From Plutella xylostella (taxonomy: Eukaryota; Arthropoda; Insecta; Lepidoptera; Plutellidae), in contig NC_063998.1 in the NCBI RefSeq assembly GCF_932276165.1, forward strand, positions 6,336,501 to 6,400,500: a stretch of 64,000 nucleotides of DNA, read 5' to 3'. Positions 34,865 through 46,206 of the stretch are shown one piece after another. The position numbers and the translations under genes were made by a program. Below the pieces are notes generated by a model. It worked only from the letters and a program-made list of their open reading frames with translations. It ran no database searches and had not been told where the DNA came from. Numbering within the stretch: position 1 is the stretch's first letter; each line of letters starts with the position of its first letter.

Positions 34865-35137
34865 AAAACTGAAAACCTGAAACGGGAGAAATACAGGTCG
34901 CTCGACAGCACATACCTATTTCTCCCGTTTGGCGTTGAAACGATGGGGCCATGGGGTCCGGATGCCAAAAGTTTGGTCAAAGAGATCTCTTCCCGGCTCG
35001 CAGACGTCTCAGGGGACAAACGAGCCGGGGCGTACCTCCGCCAGCGCCTGAGTCTGGCGATCCAGCGGGGCAATGTCGCCAGCGTGTTGGGAACCCTCCC
35101 ACAGGGACCAGGCTTAGAAGGTCTCTTCTACATATAG
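34865..35137 (+). pseudogene. Retroelement ORF C-terminal tail inside the hAT element
   Basis: One open frame reads YLFLPFGVETMGPWG, then AKSLVKEISSRLADVSGDKR, LRQRLSLAIQRGN and VLGTLP, ending at TAG 35137. This is a conserved tail of certain insect non-LTR reverse transcriptase ORFs (VET.G.W...A..L...G..L....GD.R...FL.QR.S.A.QRGN), recalled from memory. A second, diverged copy is at 39870-40131. The polymerase part is absent. Confidence 0.7.
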
Positions 35138-35248
35138 TTTTAGTTATGTACATAGGTTTAGTTTGTATAATATATAGGTAGTTTAGTTTGTAACATTCTT
35201 TATTATTAGGCTTAAGTTACTATCGCATAATAATATATTTAAAGTATA

Positions 35249-35525
35249 AAAACCGGCCTTTTTTCTTTTCTGAACCGGTGGAATAGTGAAAAAAAAATCC
35301 GCCTCGGTATTTTATAAGGAAATGTAAAGAAAAAAATTATTGCCTCACTCAGTCGCCCTGCACAGGTTTTTTCTAAACGTTCTAAAATGTAGACGAGTAC
35401 ATTTTAGAACGTTTAGAAAAATCCAGAAAAATCTTTTTTTTTTGTTCGGAAGATAAGATTATCTATGCAAATCTATCACCACAATGTTCTTATACATAAT
35501 AACTATATGTAGGTCGGTAGGTACT
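35249..35525. repeat. Deleted duplicate of the 36301-37285 segment
   Basis: 35249-35390 matches 36301-36455: CCGGCC or CCGACC, CTTTTTTCTTTTCTGAACCG, TCCGCCTCGGTATTTT, TTGCCTCACTCAG and GCCCTGCACA. 35421-35525 matches 37165-37285: CAGAAAAATCTTTTTTTTTT, TATCTATGCAAATCTATCAC and GTAGGTCGGTAGGTA. The left copy lacks the roughly 700 bp that separates these parts in the right copy. Confidence 0.75.
35369..35420. repeat. Perfect 22-bp hairpin
   Basis: TTTTCTAAACGTTCTAAAAT plus GT at 35369-35390 is exactly complementary to 35399-35420 around an 8-bp loop. It sits at the deletion point of the duplicated segment. Confidence 0.85.
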
Positions 35526-36290
35526 CTACACTTCTTCTTTCGTGTCAGTGAACATGCGATTTTTAAATTTGTCCAGACCAAAAAGAAGCAACTTTGATAG
35601 CATTCTGGTTGGCCTGAAGTAAGTCTTCCCGAAGGGCACAGGGGACAGGAGAGTAAATGCTCCAGTCTGGGCGGCGGTATAGCCCCACTTGCAAAGATTG
35701 TCCTTGCAGCAGCCTACCTCTGCTCGCAACCGAATTAGAGTCTTCAAAATGTGCCAGAGAAGACCGGGAGCAAGTTTTTCCTCAAGAGGTAGGAAAGGAT
35801 CCTGAGGCTGCTTTTCCTCCCAGAGCCTTAGCCTTGCGTTTTGTGGGTTTTCATCCGTTAAGGACACCACACTATTCAGAAACGTTTTGCGTCTCATAAG
35901 TCACTACGGTGCGGCAGTATGTCAGTAAAGTGGATGTCTGGAATCGCATTCTTGTTTGGCATTCTCAACAGAACATGCCACTTTTCGCCGTATGCTAGGG
36001 GGTGCTATCCCAGCCAGAGAGTAGACTTTGTAAAGCGGTGTCGGTTTGAAGCATCCCATTACTATAAGAACTGTGTCGTTAACAGCAAAATCTACTTCTC
36101 TAGCATGCGCGGACCTTGCCCATATGGGGCAGGCGAATTCGGCAGCTGAGAAACAGAGGAGCTGGTAGACGTCAGCCGACGCAGAATGTTGTTTCGGGAG
36201 CTGACTTTCTTCTTGGTGTTTTGGCAGTGGGTTTTGTACGTGAGGGATCTATCCAGGGTCACTCCGAGGTATTTTGGTGATAAGCAGTGC
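35526..36290 (-). pseudogene. Jockey/CR1-type LINE ORF fragment inside the hAT element
   Basis: Minus strand from about 36290: KYLGVTLDRSLTYKTHC, then after a frame change YQLLCFSAAEFACPIWARSA and YSLAGIAPPSIRR. After a further break comes a long frame at 35897-35526 with RLRAEVGCCKDNLCKWGYT, SKLLLFGLDK and a terminal FTDTKEE with a short GAA tail. The YLGVTLD block follows the polymerase core in jockey-like reverse transcriptases. Several frameshifts and a deletion of the CDCG...MEHLLSCPLC finger, which is intact at 38970-39305, make it dead. Confidence 0.82.
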
Positions 36291-36464
36291 CGGATTTTTA
36301 AAGTATGAAAGCCGACCTTTTTTCTTTTCTGAACCGGTGTAATAGTCTAATTTTTTCCGCCTCGGTATTTTTTTAAGGAAAACTAAAGAAAAAAAAATTG
36401 CCTCACTCAGTTGCCCTGCACAAGTTTATTTCTAAACGTCCCAAAATGTACTCGTCATCTCTAT

Positions 36465-36870
36465 CCAATAAAAATATGCGCCACTGCTAATAAGATACAT
36501 AAAGTAAGTTACAAGCACCTAATAATCTAGTTTTTTTGACAACAAAAACAGCAAAAATTTAAATTTACTTGAATAACTTTGAAAAACCGTATCACTACGT
36601 CGAGGTAGTCAAAAATTATTGAAAGTTCAAAACACACCTCGACTCGACGTACAGATACGGTTTTGGTATCATTGTTTAGCTAATTTCAAATACTTTTAAA
36701 AAAATACATAAAAATACCATCAAAAGGGGCTATTTTCAAGATTATTCAAGTAAATGTAAATTATTGCTGTTTTTTTGTCAAAAAAACTAGATTAGGTGCT
36801 TTTAACTTATTTTATCTAACTTTTTAGCAGTTGTGCATATTTTTATTGGATAGAGATGACTTTTTGCGGA
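36465..36870. mobile_element. Foldback element nested in the hAT element
   Basis: CATCTCTATCCAATAAAAAT at the left and its complement ATTTTTATTGGATAGAGATG at the right start arms of about 130 bp. The arms also share AAGTAAGTTA/TAACTTATTT-like and GCACCTAAT, CTAGTTTTTTTGACA words and their complements. Near the middle AACCGTATC...TCGAGGT pairs with ACCTCGA...GATACGGTT. The arms are imperfect, so it is older than the foldback at 18397. Confidence 0.7.
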
Positions 36871-37373
36871 TAAAATCATTTTATTTCATGACCGTAAGAC
36901 GTTTAAATCTCGAGATATGATTTTGTATGAAAACTAAGTAGGTATCTAAAACTTTAAAATGGCCGCCATTTCTAGAATATTGAGATTTGATCCCACATAT
37001 GGGGGTGTTTTCTCGATAAAATCAACCGTAGAATATATCCTTAAAGTTTGCCGGGTTCGAAAAACAACACATTGTATATTTATCATACATAATACAGGGC
37101 AGATTGCAGCAACGAAGGTCAACGAAACCCGTTCGTTGGCGTTCGTTTGGCTGGTCTGTACGCAGCTTATGCAGAAAAATCTTTTTTTTTTTGTTAGGAA
37201 AATATCATTATCTATGCAAATCTATCACCGCAAGAGCATGTTCTTATACATAATTATGTAGGTCGGTAGGTATCTACACAGACTGTTCTTTTTGTTTTCT
37301 TTCATTCCTTGATGGGGCGGAAAACTACAGGAGCCCAGGGCGCGCAATCTTTAAATACGCCCCTGCACTCGGC

Positions 37374-38297
37374 GTAACATTGTTTGGGCAACACCTACCT
37401 ACCACAAGCAGATACACAAAAACGTTAATCTTATAACTATAACACACCTCTTTTTCGTCTGGGGTCAACAAAAAAAAACCTTAGGCATAAGACCACTTTG
37501 TTTTCCGTCCGCGATGATTCTGATCCTTAGAGCGCTCGACTGGGTCGGTATTTTACCTTAGCCGAAAGCGGCATTTTATTTAGCGGAATCTGGTCTATGA
37601 CGTCACCGCGCCCATTGCGACGTCACTCACGCCTACATATTTATGAAGCAGTCAAGAGCCGAATGGATGACCGCTCTCGCTCATCAAGGAAAAGATACCT
37701 ACTCAGCAGAAAGCTGTGAAAACATCTCGCCTCACGACCATTTGTTTATCCGGAAAGAAATATGGATGAATACGGCAATGAAAAGTTTATTTAAGCTTTT
37801 AAAACGGCTCAATCGTTTTTAATTGCAGTCAAATTGCATGTATTTACTCCACATTTTAACAATGGGATCATTAACTATAAGCTTTATGAATTATTGGAAA
37901 CGTATTTGGGTAAAATTCGCAAAATGTAATGAATATACAGGTGGTATTTGCATCGTCAATGTAATCGTGAGAGTAAAATTATAGGAATTCCATGCTCTCC
38001 TGTAAACCCATTACTGAAATACGGTCACATTCTTGTTCTAACCAAAACTATTACAGGAAATTCACTGCGGATGTACCAATTTTACACTAAATTCCTACTA
38101 AAATTATTAAATTTGTGATCGAAAATTGAAACATTGTACCTATTGAGTGTTTACGTCGAACCAGACTAGAGTATGTTTAGAATTTAACTAACCAAAATCT
38201 ATAATTCTCCTAAGTACCTCGTTTTTCGAATTCACTTATATTAGTCAAGTTAAATGTAAGTTTTTTTATTCGTTAGTTGACAGAAATACCTATTGAA
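37374..38297. other. Unassigned stretch
   Basis: No gene recognised. Contains the paired CRE-like motifs below. Confidence 0.4.
37598..37625. promoter_or_regulatory. Paired CRE-like sites
   Basis: TGACGTCA at 37598-37605 and CGACGTCA at 37618-37625, 20 bp apart start to start, in a GC-richer patch. TGACGTCA is the palindromic site of CREB/ATF factors. No start site or gene can be attached to it. Confidence 0.3.
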
Positions 38298-38545
38298 AGA
38301 AAGAAAGAAAGAAATCATTTATTCAGTGCACTGCAAATTGGGGGTTGTTATACTTTTTTTTTTGGTAGGTATATAAGGCTTAGATTACATGAATAAGTTC
38401 GTAAAAAAATACATTTCATATGTAAACTTGGATTCGAATTCGCAACGGTGGAGCTATATACCGTTATGATTACCGACAACGCCGCCATATCGCCTGTTCC
38501 TCTTCCTTCTAAGATCTCCGCTAATGCATTCTTGATGTCATCAAT
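38298..38545 (-). mobile_element. tRNA-like SINE with (TTTC)n tail
   Basis: Minus strand: GGCGGCGTTGTCGGTAATCA as a possible head, GCGAATTCGAATCCAAG as a B-box-like string, then an AT-rich body. It ends GCACTGAATAAATGATTTC followed by (TTTC)n. The 73-codon ORF across it is incidental. Confidence 0.45.
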
Positions 38546-38969
38546 TTGTATTTGAGAATGGTTCTGCAATGAGTTTATACGTCTTAGTGGTCATCAATCA
38601 TTGGCATTTCTCTACGGATCTCCAAAAGGCGAAGGGCTGGCCTTTCTGTAGGAGCGAGGAAAACATCCTTCAGTAGCGGAGCAAAACTTGGTCAATTATT
38701 TACGATTATTAGGTATGTATTTGTCATTTAAAACGATAAATTGATTGAGATTGAATAAACGGATTTCCTTAAATTCTAGCAAAGATTTGGTGTGTAAGTT
38801 GCCACTTGCTACCAATATTTTAAAAAACTGTCAACTTTGCCAAATCATAATATAATTTAAATGGTTAGTTTTCAGACGAAGACTTTGGACTGTACCCTAT
38901 TTTATTGAATTTGCTATAGCCGATAGTATGATGACTTAGACATCAGTATTAAAGGTGTACAAGGCAAAT

Positions 38970-39305
38970 GAACTTCTTCTTCTTCTTTCGTGTCAGTGAA
39001 ACGCGATTTTTTATATTTGTCCAGACCAAAAAGAAGCAACTTTGATAGCATTTTGGTTGGCCTGGAGTAGGTCTTCCCGTGTGCAGGTGGAAGAGGGCAC
39101 AGGGGACAGGAGAGTAAATGCTCCATAGTCTGGGGGGCGGTACCACAGTCGCATAGGTTGGTACCAACGGTATAGCCCCACTTACAGAGATTGTCCTTGC
39201 AGCAGCCTACCTCTGCTCGCAACCGATTCAGAGTCTTCCAGATGTGCCAGGGAAGACTGTTACCGGGAGCAAGTTTTTCCTCAAGAGGTAGGAAAGGATC
39301 CTGGG
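38970..39305 (-). pseudogene. Jockey/CR1-type LINE C-terminus, copy 2
   Basis: Minus strand: RLRAEVGCCKDNLCKWGYT, then TNLCDCGTAPQTMEHLLSCP, a C2HC-like finger usual at the end of such LINE ORFs, then SKLLLFGLDKYK and FTDTKEEEE from a (GAA)n tail at 38972-38990. It is the same family as the fragment at 35526-36290 but keeps the finger that copy lacks. It is truncated on the 5' side near 39305. Confidence 0.8.
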
Positions 39306-39869
39306 GCAGATGAACTGAACACCATTTTTATAACCTTACTTTGTTTTTAGAGCATGCCTAAAAATGTTACCGTGTTTCCGCGATTTTTTCCAGAGAGGTA
39401 TTCCGTTGTTCATCGTAGTTTTCCTTTGTGAATAGTGAGAGGAGCTTATGCGTTCACAGTCGGCGCGGGCTGCATCTGTCATTCAAACGCCAATCACTGG
39501 GGGAATAGTGCTCACTCACCCAACAACCGACTCGCAGGGTAAATATCTGTTATATAGGAAAAGTGGCGGAATCAACCGTGCGCTGATTTTTGTTCGATAT
39601 TGCAGAATGTGCTTAGAAAGTAGTTGCGTTAAATTTATTGGAAAATAGCTTATCTAAGTTCTTACAATACTAGTAAAAATACCTATAAACTACTTATATT
39701 ATTATTGCCTAAGAAAACCTAAAGCACTCCTACTTTTTAAATCAGTTTGTTGACTAATTATTTTTATGTGTATTGAAATACCTACGCATCGTGAAATTAC
39801 AATGTTGTAAGGTTGCATGGTACCTGCATAACTATTAACCAATAGTTTCTCGGCGGCTGAGAATGTCGC
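39306..39869. other. Unassigned stretch
   Basis: No feature recognised. The 66-codon frame at 39448 has no support. Confidence 0.4.
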
Positions 39870-40131
39870 TAGATTAAAGCACCAAAAGTATACGGATTTA
39901 AAAAACCGTTACTTGTTTGTCCCTGTAGCAGTGGAGACGAGCGGAGTTTGGGGTGGCGAAGCTAAAGCCCTCATAAGGGATCTAGGCCGCCGTATTGCCT
40001 CGCGAGGACATGATCGTCGCTCCGGGTCGTACTTGGCTCAAAGGCTCTCTCTTGCTATTCAAAGAGGTAACGCTGCAAGCATTATGGGTACTTTTGGGCC
40101 AGGTATGACTCGTGGCGGATTATTAGATTAA
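39870..40131 (+). pseudogene. Retroelement ORF C-terminal tail, copy 2
   Basis: Open frame with NRYLFVPVAVETSGVWGGEA, LGRRIASRGHDRRSGSYL and QRLSLAIQRGNAASIMGTFG, ending at a TAA at 40129-40131. It is homologous at protein level to 34865-35137 but well diverged, so the two come from different insertions. Only the tail of the reverse transcriptase ORF remains. Confidence 0.7.
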
Positions 40132-40459
40132 TTTAATGTTACTTTTCACTTTGACGAAGCATGTTACGCTGATGATGACGATGTTCTACACAGAATGACG
40201 AAGATAGTTAAAGAGTCATTAACCAATATATGTAATTGTTGTACTTAATTGCTAAAAAAAACTATCATTGTACTTATAGATTAACTGTAAATACCTATGT
40301 TTTGTAAGACAAATAACAATTAATGCAGGTTGTTATTTGCTCCACCTTGTGTATAATGTGTAATTAATCGCTGAGCCGCAGGTTCAACTGGTCAACGAGT
40401 CTAACCGCACCGACACACTGTCTTGTACGTATTCTGGATTAGTCTAGCATTACCACATC
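40132..40459. other. Unassigned stretch
   Basis: Possible 3' untranslated remains of the preceding retroelement. Nothing else seen. Confidence 0.35.
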
Positions 40460-40638
40460 TACAGTGTGATGCAAAAGTGGTATACTAAGCCAAAAGGAGC
40501 TGAATCTGGGGAACAATGTGAACAACTTTTGTACTACGAGTTTTGGAAATACGCGGAAAAATTATTGCTACTCCATAGAAGCTTTGATTGCTACGTCACT
40601 TTTTACTATGGTGGAGCAACGTTTTTAAACAACCTGTA
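40460..40638 (+). mobile_element. TATACTAAGCC MITE family, copy 1
   Basis: Starts TACAGTGTGATGCAAAAGTG, then GTATACTAAGCC. Ends AACAACCTGTA, the complement of a TACAGG start, with TA at both borders. The interior AACAACTTTTGTACTACGAG is shared with the copy at 56304. Other members are at 43680 and 48342. Confidence 0.75.
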
Positions 40639-43600
40639 TAATTGTATATCGTTCACACTACACCAATACACAGTTACAGCATAGGCATGCGAGTCCAGCT
40701 ACTTCTATATTGCCTTGAAAACGCCAAGTTGTGGCGAATAGCGCACCTGACTGTCCACACCTGCCCATCAGATGCACACACCTGCAGTGTGCTACGTGAA
40801 ATGATAATGAAATATCCCTCTGACGCACACGGATAAAGATGATCGTAATAATTGAGGTACCTAACATATTTAATTAACAAAGAAACGTATGTTTATTAAA
40901 ATATTAGGTTTTTTTTAAGTGTCATTCTTGTTTTAGATAAGTTAGTTTACAATGTACTTATGCCACAATTAATATCTTAAAAATCCAAAGGAAACGCATT
41001 AAATATTCATACATTACACAATCATACATCTCGGAAAAGTTTGTAAGATCCAATCCGCGTATTACTTTACCCAAGCTATCCAATAAACATGATTCGTGGT
41101 ATCCCAGGCCGCGCGGACTAGAATTCTCAGAATAGATTAAATTAACTGCAAATTCTAAATTTACATCCGTCTAGACCCGAGGCTATTGGTTGACATGTCA
41201 AACTTGGGGCCAAAATGTTAGCAAACACGAGAGCGAGAGTCTTTACACAGATTAACTTAGTGTGGACGTGTCGGGCACATCTGGGCGGGATCGGGGTCAG
41301 ATCCACCGTTATGATGTTAGCCGAGCCGACACCGCGGTCAACTCAACACGGACCATTTAACTACACCACTCTATCATCGTCATAAAATCATCAGCGGCTG
41401 TCCCGAAGCCAAAAAGTCACCAAACACCTACGCTTCAATTTAAACACGACATCATTCCTTCTCTATTTAGGACGGAATCAAATTGAAAGTGAAAATTAAA
41501 TTAACTGATACCTGTATTCGTAACATATTTTATGCAAAACGAGACAAAAACACACCGCTTGCCAAATCCAATTATACGTGGCTTTCTTGTGCTCATTTCA
41601 CATTCATAATTCTTACAGGCTACAACATTTGGGTGTCTGCCAGAAGCTTTTTTAAAGAATTTATTCGAATTCGCATATTTTCGTTACGAGTTAGTAGGTC
41701 GCCGACGAGTGTGTGGTTTCTTTGACTCTCGCCTTAGAAATGTGGAGTATGTTAAGCCTACGCGAGATAAAATGTAGCCTTTTAAGCTGTGAAGGTCTAG
41801 AGTTCAAAAGAAATTACTTTCTACGTATACCTATGTTGCAGACAAAGTCCTACACACATAAAATTAAATTCCGAACAGCCGGTAATAAAAAGGTCACACT
41901 ACGACGACCGTTGATAATACGTACACCTATAACATTTAACCCTTGAATACTATGACAGATCGTTCAATCAGTTTGACACGCGGACCGGTCGCACGATCAA
42001 TCAACATCGGCCGGGCGATAAACGCCTAAATAATACGAGGGCGAACGCCGCCGGATAATTCGGTGGGTATTAGCAGAACGGGATTTGATTGGTGCTTCAC
42101 ATTAATGAGAACACCTATACGTCTGCCGGGTGATTGACAGCGGGTGTGGGTGACCAAGCGGTTTCACACAAATCAGATGTAGCGGCGGAAATATATACCA
42201 ACCTTCGTTAGGAAAGGGGATAAGTATGGCCAATATCGGAGATTTAACATTTAGAGCTATTAAAATAGAAGGTGCAACTTTATCAGTTCGCAGCGCTTAT
42301 AAGTGAAAAATTTGTGTAATTTTGTTAAAAGAAACAATAAAGCATAATTAAAGGAGTGCCATAAAATAAATGTCACATAAACACCGCTTTAATAACGTAA
42401 CGTGCGAGACAATATAGGACACAATGAAAGCGTAATTCTGCCAATTCATCTCAAAGCCAACGGTTAATATTCCGAAATACGAATCACGCATGGCAGGTCC
42501 GCCAACAACCAAGCCTATGATGTGATATCACCCTAATTTCACTGAAAATTCAAGCGAATATCACCCTTGCCAACCCAGACACAGGAGTGAGGAAATAAAC
42601 TTGCGGAGTATAAGACATTATTGTGGGACACATGAGTTTGACACAATACGCGAATTATAGTTATGGTGTCTGTCTCATTAATTTGTTTGCTGAGTTTTTC
42701 CCATCAAATATCTAAAAATGCTACAACTTTAAAATTCTTCATCTAGTTATTTAATTAATTTATATTAAGTATTAGGTATGTACATATTTAAATGGTTTTC
42801 CTAGAATTATTTCAACAGCTTCGTATTTCCGTATTTCAGTATTTCGTGCAATAATGCTTACTGAAGATAATTTTAGTAATAAATAATAACATTAACAAAA
42901 CATCATTGGCACGAATAATACAGTGACTATTAGGTAGGTACACCTATCGAATAGGGTGTTCATTAGTCACAATGTATACAAACAAAATGTAATAGGAAAT
43001 AAGTTAAGTTAACCAATACGCCATTCTGCCATAGTACCTACTTCTGAGGACGACCACAAAACTGCGTTGCGACGTCCAAAAAGTGAAAGACTTTCTACTT
43101 AGTGTCGATAACAAACACTATCGTCAAGGGTTTGTCATGGAGGTGAATGTATATTGTATAAGCCAGCACTTATAATAGCGTCAGTCGCTGATTGCCCAGT
43201 AAAGTACGGCTGATACAAACTCGGGGAGGCTCATTCAAGGCCTCGGGACCGATGATACGGAAAAGCTATAATTCAATAAAACTTTATCTGCAATTTCCCG
43301 CCATATTCCAAAGGAAATCGTCAGATCGTCACATAAGAGCAGAGAAGTAAGCCAATACAAATCCCGCTTCAAAGGAACTCCGCGAATGTATTGCAGAGGG
43401 AACAAAATGTATGATCTGCTTGTAAAATTTATAAGAGATCCGATTTATTTTTATCTTGTTATGGGTTTATGGTGGAATTTCCGGCAGCCTTACAAATCTT
43501 ATTGGAATAGATTATTTGATGGTGTCCGAATATGGAGCCTCAATATTTTGAAGCAGATAGCCTCAATTTATATAATTTACCTTATTTTTACGTATCAGCG

Positions 43601-43679
43601 TGTACTAGTATTAATGGTGTACTAGCTTGCTATTTCGCGTACTTAAATTTCGCATCGGTATATACGTTAGATACTGCTA
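40639..43679. other. Unassigned stretch
   Basis: Three kilobases with several GC-richer patches (41100-41340, 41940-42190) but no exon with convincing splice borders and no recognised repeat. If the minus-strand gene model is right, this is intron. Confidence 0.4.
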
Positions 43680-43845
43680 TACAGGGTGTACTAAGCCGAA
43701 ACCTCCGTGTGCAGAATGTCATAGCTAAGCCGGAAATGAAATCATAATGTCAAAATTTGTGAAAAAAATGAACAATCTCCATAATAAAAAGTCACATGAC
43801 CAATAAAGTTTCTATGGAAAATGGATTTTATTTCTGTTTTTAACG
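43680..43845 (+). mobile_element. TATACTAAGCC MITE family, copy 2
   Basis: TACAGGGTGTACTAAGCCGA opens it. Later AAAAAGTCACATGACCAATA and AAGTTTCTATGGAAAA match the copy at 56304. The right terminus is lost or degenerate. It ends about 28 bp from the splice donor side of the exon at 43873-43931. Confidence 0.65.
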
Positions 43846-43872
43846 GTATAAATGATAAGATAAAGAACTTAC

Positions 43873-43931
43873 CAATTCCTCAGGAGATCCCGGTTCCTTC
43901 ATACCATTGCTCTTGTCTGAGCTCCCGGTCT
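43873..43931 (-). CDS. Internal 59-bp coding exon of an unrecognised gene
   Basis: On the minus strand the block is preceded by TTAATTGTTGCAG (acceptor) and followed by GTAAGTTC (strong donor). Only one frame is open throughout: two bases finishing a codon, then 19 codons TGSSDKSNGMKEPGSPEEL, ending exactly at phase 0. The peptide is hydrophilic, rich in S, G, P and E, and probably disordered. The family is not recognised. The incoming phase fits the candidate exon at 47977-48013, giving GAG (Glu) at the junction. The outgoing phase equals that of the 29079-29531 exon, so both could join the same downstream exon. Confidence 0.6.
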
Positions 43932-44780
43932 CTGCAACAATTAACATTACAATTAGCCAACAATTTATTGAAAAGTATTCCAAAATAATTTCATTTCAAG
44001 TAGGTACTTAAAGTAAACCGAAAAGGTAACAGCATCAGCTTTGCGATTCTATAAAGCTAATTGTCAAAACTCGATTCTGAATCTGGAGTGAGTTTTTGAA
44101 TTGGCATTCTGTAATTTCCGTAGACACATCGAATGCACGAGATTTTGACAAATAATGTATGAGATGACATATAATGTCATAACTGTTCGAACGTGAAGTG
44201 AAATGTGAAGGGAGAATGAAGTGAAGTCTGTTTTTACAGAATCGCAATGCAGGTGATTTGTGAGTAAATAAATTATATATCTATGATTTTACAACAGATT
44301 ATTTATACCTAAGTAAAAAGATGGTATATATAAACAAAACACCTGGGTAAAGGCGAGAAATTAGATAGTAGGAAGAGCACGTATTTACTTTCTGCTTCTA
44401 ACTAACAATTGACATTAATAATGAGAAAACATTTAAAAAAGTTAATTCTATAACTGTGTCCCAAATTGAATCTCATCCTGTATGTCCATGTACATATTGG
44501 TAACGAATATTCACAGTTATGAAATTATTAATTTGCCCAGCAGCCATGTAAATCACTATCCTACGTTGGAAATTCGAAAAGCTCAAATTAGTGCAGTCAT
44601 TGAGGCAGCAACACCTCACTCGTGTATCACGTGATGCTTATTTTAAATTGGGTTTCGATCGTGAATTTATTGTATTCATACTCATAAAACACGGTATAAA
44701 TAACTGATCTACTGGTAACAAATGAAGAAGGAAAACTTTATGATAAAATCTAAGTACATCATCTTATCATTATTATAATG
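43932..44780. other. Probable intron
   Basis: Upstream of the 59-bp exon on the minus strand. No feature recognised apart from the acceptor. Confidence 0.4.
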
Positions 44781-45017
44781 TACACTCACGGGCAATGAAA
44801 AGGTTCCACTGAGAAAAACACCAAATTACTCCTAAACGGAAAAGGCTAGCTTAATGACGCCTTCTGCAACATTGAAGTACATTTAAGAGAGCATCAGGAT
44901 ATTACCAACTAAAAATATAGAAATTTTGTTCAAATTTTTAATTTAAAGTTTATAAAAAATTGTGGTCGTTCGGTGTCGGATTTTTGTGAGTGGAACGTTT
45001 TATTGCCCGTGAGTGTA
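44781..45017 (-). mobile_element. Tc1/mariner-type MITE, copy 2
   Basis: Ends TACACTCACGGGCAATGAAA and, in reverse from the right, TACACTCACGGGCAATAAAA, bordered by TA. In reverse orientation its interior aligns with the element at 16563-16757 but is about 40 bp longer. Confidence 0.87.
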
Positions 45018-46002
45018 GCAAAGTAATGATTCCGACCTCCTCTCGCTCTGGTCCGACGCTAGGATAAGCATAGTCTGTTTAGTTATTTAATAAATCTATT
45101 TTTGTATAACATGGGTATGGGTATGCCTACCTAATTACCAAACAAAAATTAATTTAAATGCCAATCAACTGAAATAACACTTCATCGAAGTAAATGACTG
45201 AAATTTGTTTTCATAAATAAATATAACTTTCGAAAACTTTAAATAACTGTATAAATACAGGGTGGAACAAAAGGCGGCAATCGAGGCTGCCAGTGACAGC
45301 GCATTGACGCGCCGTGAATCAGAATTAATTACCAGATCAACGCTGCCACCTAGAAAATGTTTCTCTTTTAACTAATTTCCGACACCCAATCAACTCGTTG
45401 GGGAATTAATCAGCCGTTCAATAATTAAGTACCGCGAAATTTCAATGAATTTCAAAAGCAATGAAGCGTTGTAGCTGCTAGTGCATCGTTTTGCAACAAA
45501 TTGCCGGCCAAAAATATGTAGGTGGAAATCCGGGGTAATTCCATTGCCTTTACAATTCTGGGAATTTGCATCCGCGATCGGACCCAGTGAAGTGCAATAC
45601 CACTGTGTATAGCATACACATAGCGAAAACAAACGAAACATATGAATACACGTTGGTCATTATCGACCACACCCGTTATAGCAAAACAAAACAAAAGCGG
45701 AAAATGAACCGCATTATTCAAGAGATGTTATCACGACATGTTAGTGTAACACACCGTGGACAGCACAACAATAAACACTAGGAGATGTGGAACACTTTAA
45801 TTTGCCAGCATTACTCCAGAGCAGCTTCTCACGGGCCCAACAATGGGGCATCATATTTTACTAGGGCTGACTCCGCGATCACGCATGGGCCGCCATTTCA
45901 AGCGGGTTGAGAATCGTACGCAAATGCGGTCGGGGCTGAGGGGTCACTCTAGCTCTCGAAAAATGTTTTCGAGCCAGGCGGCGCTACTCTATCTTCGTGA
46001 CT
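45018..46002. other. Unassigned stretch
   Basis: No feature supported. A GC-richer patch at 45870-45990 was inspected for exons without success. Confidence 0.4.
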
Positions 46003-46206
46003 ATCCTAATCCTAACTAATATTATAAATGCGAAAGTAACCGTGTCTGTCTGTTACTCTTTCACGCCAAAACTACTGAACGGATTTGAATGAGATTTGGT
46101 ATTCATATGGTCTAGACCCTGATAAAGAACATATGCTACTTTTTATCCCGGAATTCCCACGGGAAAACTTTTTAAGACGAAGCGAAGCTCACGGCAACAG
46201 CTAGTG
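46003..46206 (-). mobile_element. Conserved lepidopteran retroposon 3' segment, copy 2
   Basis: Minus-strand copy of 22491-22727: CTAGCTGTTGCCGTGAGCTT, CCCGTGGGAATTCCGGGATA, TCCGTTCAGTAGTTTTGGCG, AAGAGTAACAGACAGACACG and GTTACTTTCGCATTTATAAT followed by ATTAGTTAGGATTAGGATAG. The gapped matching order shows common ancestry, and the two copies end alike. Confidence 0.78.

Larger units (their letters stand above)
34652..37365. mobile_element. Composite hAT-type element, about 2.7 kb
   Basis: The ends are CAGGGGCGTATTTA and its exact reverse complement. A perfect 8-bp target duplication, CACTCGGC, lies at 34644-34651 and 37366-37373, the hallmark of hAT transposons. A GC-rich patch with GGCGGC and GCGGCC words follows the left end. 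No hAT transposase ORF is present. The interior holds two retrotransposon fragments (34865-35137 plus, 35526-36290 minus), a duplicated segment, a 22-bp perfect hairpin and a 400-bp foldback. It must have been moved by a transposase supplied elsewhere. Confidence 0.88.
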
